From: Roseibium sp. TrichSKD4
GTDB taxonomy: Bacteria; Pseudomonadota; Alphaproteobacteria; Rhizobiales; Stappiaceae
Direction of reading: 5' to 3'
DNA: 64,000 nt
NCBI RefSeq assembly: GCF_000148725.1
Contig: NZ_GL476311.1
Coordinates: 441,225 to 505,224, forward strand
Part shown: piece by piece, positions 63,527-64,000 of the stretch
How positions within the stretch are numbered: the stretch's first letter is position 1
Layout: each line of letters begins with the position of its first letter
Notes under the pieces: generated by a model
Databases searched by the model: none
What the model was told of the DNA's origin: nothing
What the model saw: only the letters and a program-made list of their open reading frames with translations
Made by a program: the position numbers and the translations under genes

Positions 63527-63817
63527 TTAAAACACATTCGGATAAATGTACCGGATGATCACGTTCTGCAGGAAGAAGATCCCCAACAGCAGAACGATGG
63601 GCGACAGATCAATTCCGCCGAGATTGGGCATGACCCGCCGGATCGGTCTCAATGCCGGTTCGGTCAGATTGTAAAGCGTCTGGCCGATGGTGGAGATAAT
63701 CTGATTGCTGGAATTGATGATATTAAACGCATAGAGCCAGGAAAAAATGGCGCTTGCGATAATCACATAGACATAGAGGTTGAGCACCAACAAGACGACG
63801 TCAAGAACTGCGCGCAT
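63527..63817 (-). CDS. YggT family membrane protein
   Basis: A 96 aa inner-membrane protein with two hydrophobic segments (about 4-26 and 72-90) joined by the conserved loop [27 protein letters not shown]. YggT proteins are linked to cell division and osmotic or potassium homeostasis, with no enzyme activity known. The sequence upstream, 63818-64000, has no gene that I can support. Confidence 0.9.
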   Translation of the reverse strand: MRAVLDVVLLVLNLYVYVIIASAIFSWLYAFNIINSSNQIISTIGQTLYNLTEPALRPIRRVMPNLGGIDLSPIVLLLGIFFLQNVIIRYIYPNVF

Positions 63818-64000
63818 GAAGCACCATCCATTTGATAGAAACTGATTATCATCTCATGTAGCGGTCCTGCACGCCCCCTGCAAGGCGGCAGGCCTGCTCT
63901 CAGCTATTTTATCGCAAGCGGAGTTGCAAAGTTTGCGGTGCGGAAATACAACAACCCGAAGAATTGTTGGCCGGAATTTGGTTTGTCACATCGAGATTAA

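Overview
The window reads as chromosomal DNA of an alphaproteobacterium. The GC-rich codon use, GAAC-N7-GAAC SOS box, TGA-N9-TCA iron box, split cytochrome c maturation genes and imuA-imuB-dnaE2 cassette all fit the Hyphomicrobiales. A marine Stappiaceae-like organism (Roseibium/Labrenzia type) is my best guess from gene content, not a sequence match. I see no phage, insertion sequence or CRISPR array. The only clearly foreign-looking DNA is a small AT-rich insert near 28.2-30.3 kb.

Layout. 0-9 kb: a ybbA-type ABC ATPase divergent from tesA, an aldo/keto reductase, thpR, a chemoreceptor with a late stop codon, a GT4 glycosyltransferase, an alpha/beta hydrolase, an AlkA-type glycosylase and gluQ. 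9-13 kb: an AEC carrier, a sensor-less hybrid histidine kinase, a PAP2 phosphatase and a small membrane protein. 12.7-15.05 kb: the complete preQ0/queuosine operon queC-queD-queE-queF on the minus strand, headed by what looks like a translational preQ1-I riboswitch. 15.2-18.3 kb: ccmA-B-C-D-G on the plus strand, with ccmA apparently starting at CTG. 18.4-22.7 kb: a DUF1223 protein, a cation diffusion facilitator coupled to an orphan UgpE-like permease, a HAD gene broken by a nonsense codon, and a fatty acid desaturase.

22.9-27.7 kb is a nitrogen block: a single amt and a glnK-amt operon, both on the minus strand and both preceded by sigma-54-like promoters and repeat-rich upstream DNA, then DUF924, TusA-like and phhB genes. 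At 28.2-30.3 kb an AT-rich pair follows: a 42-residue ORF coupled through ATGA to a 647-residue protein with a PD-(D/E)xK nuclease-like C-terminus. This is the best candidate for an undescribed system. 30-39 kb carries acnA and acnB, flanking a 2-oxoglutarate dioxygenase/class II aldolase unit with a divergent LysR regulator.

39-43 kb is an iron-siderophore ABC importer behind an IRO (RirA-type) box. 43-48 kb has a GST, an acyl-CoA synthetase and a CelD-like acetyltransferase/flippase pair, probably for envelope polysaccharide. 48.7-54.6 kb is the SOS mutagenesis cassette imuA-imuB-dnaE2 with a LexA box. 54.6-64 kb holds a YchJ-like protein, a cytochrome c, a gamma-glutamyltranspeptidase lacking an internal block, a TetR/membrane-protein pair with a palindromic operator, a ThuA/Gfo-Idh pair, tRNA-Gly(GCC), a YbaK/ProX editing protein, a CnoX-like thioredoxin, a LON-domain protein, a Trm112-like protein and YggT.

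Three otherwise well-conserved genes (chemoreceptor, HAD, GGT) carry lesions. These are either real decay or sequence errors, and need read-level confirmation.
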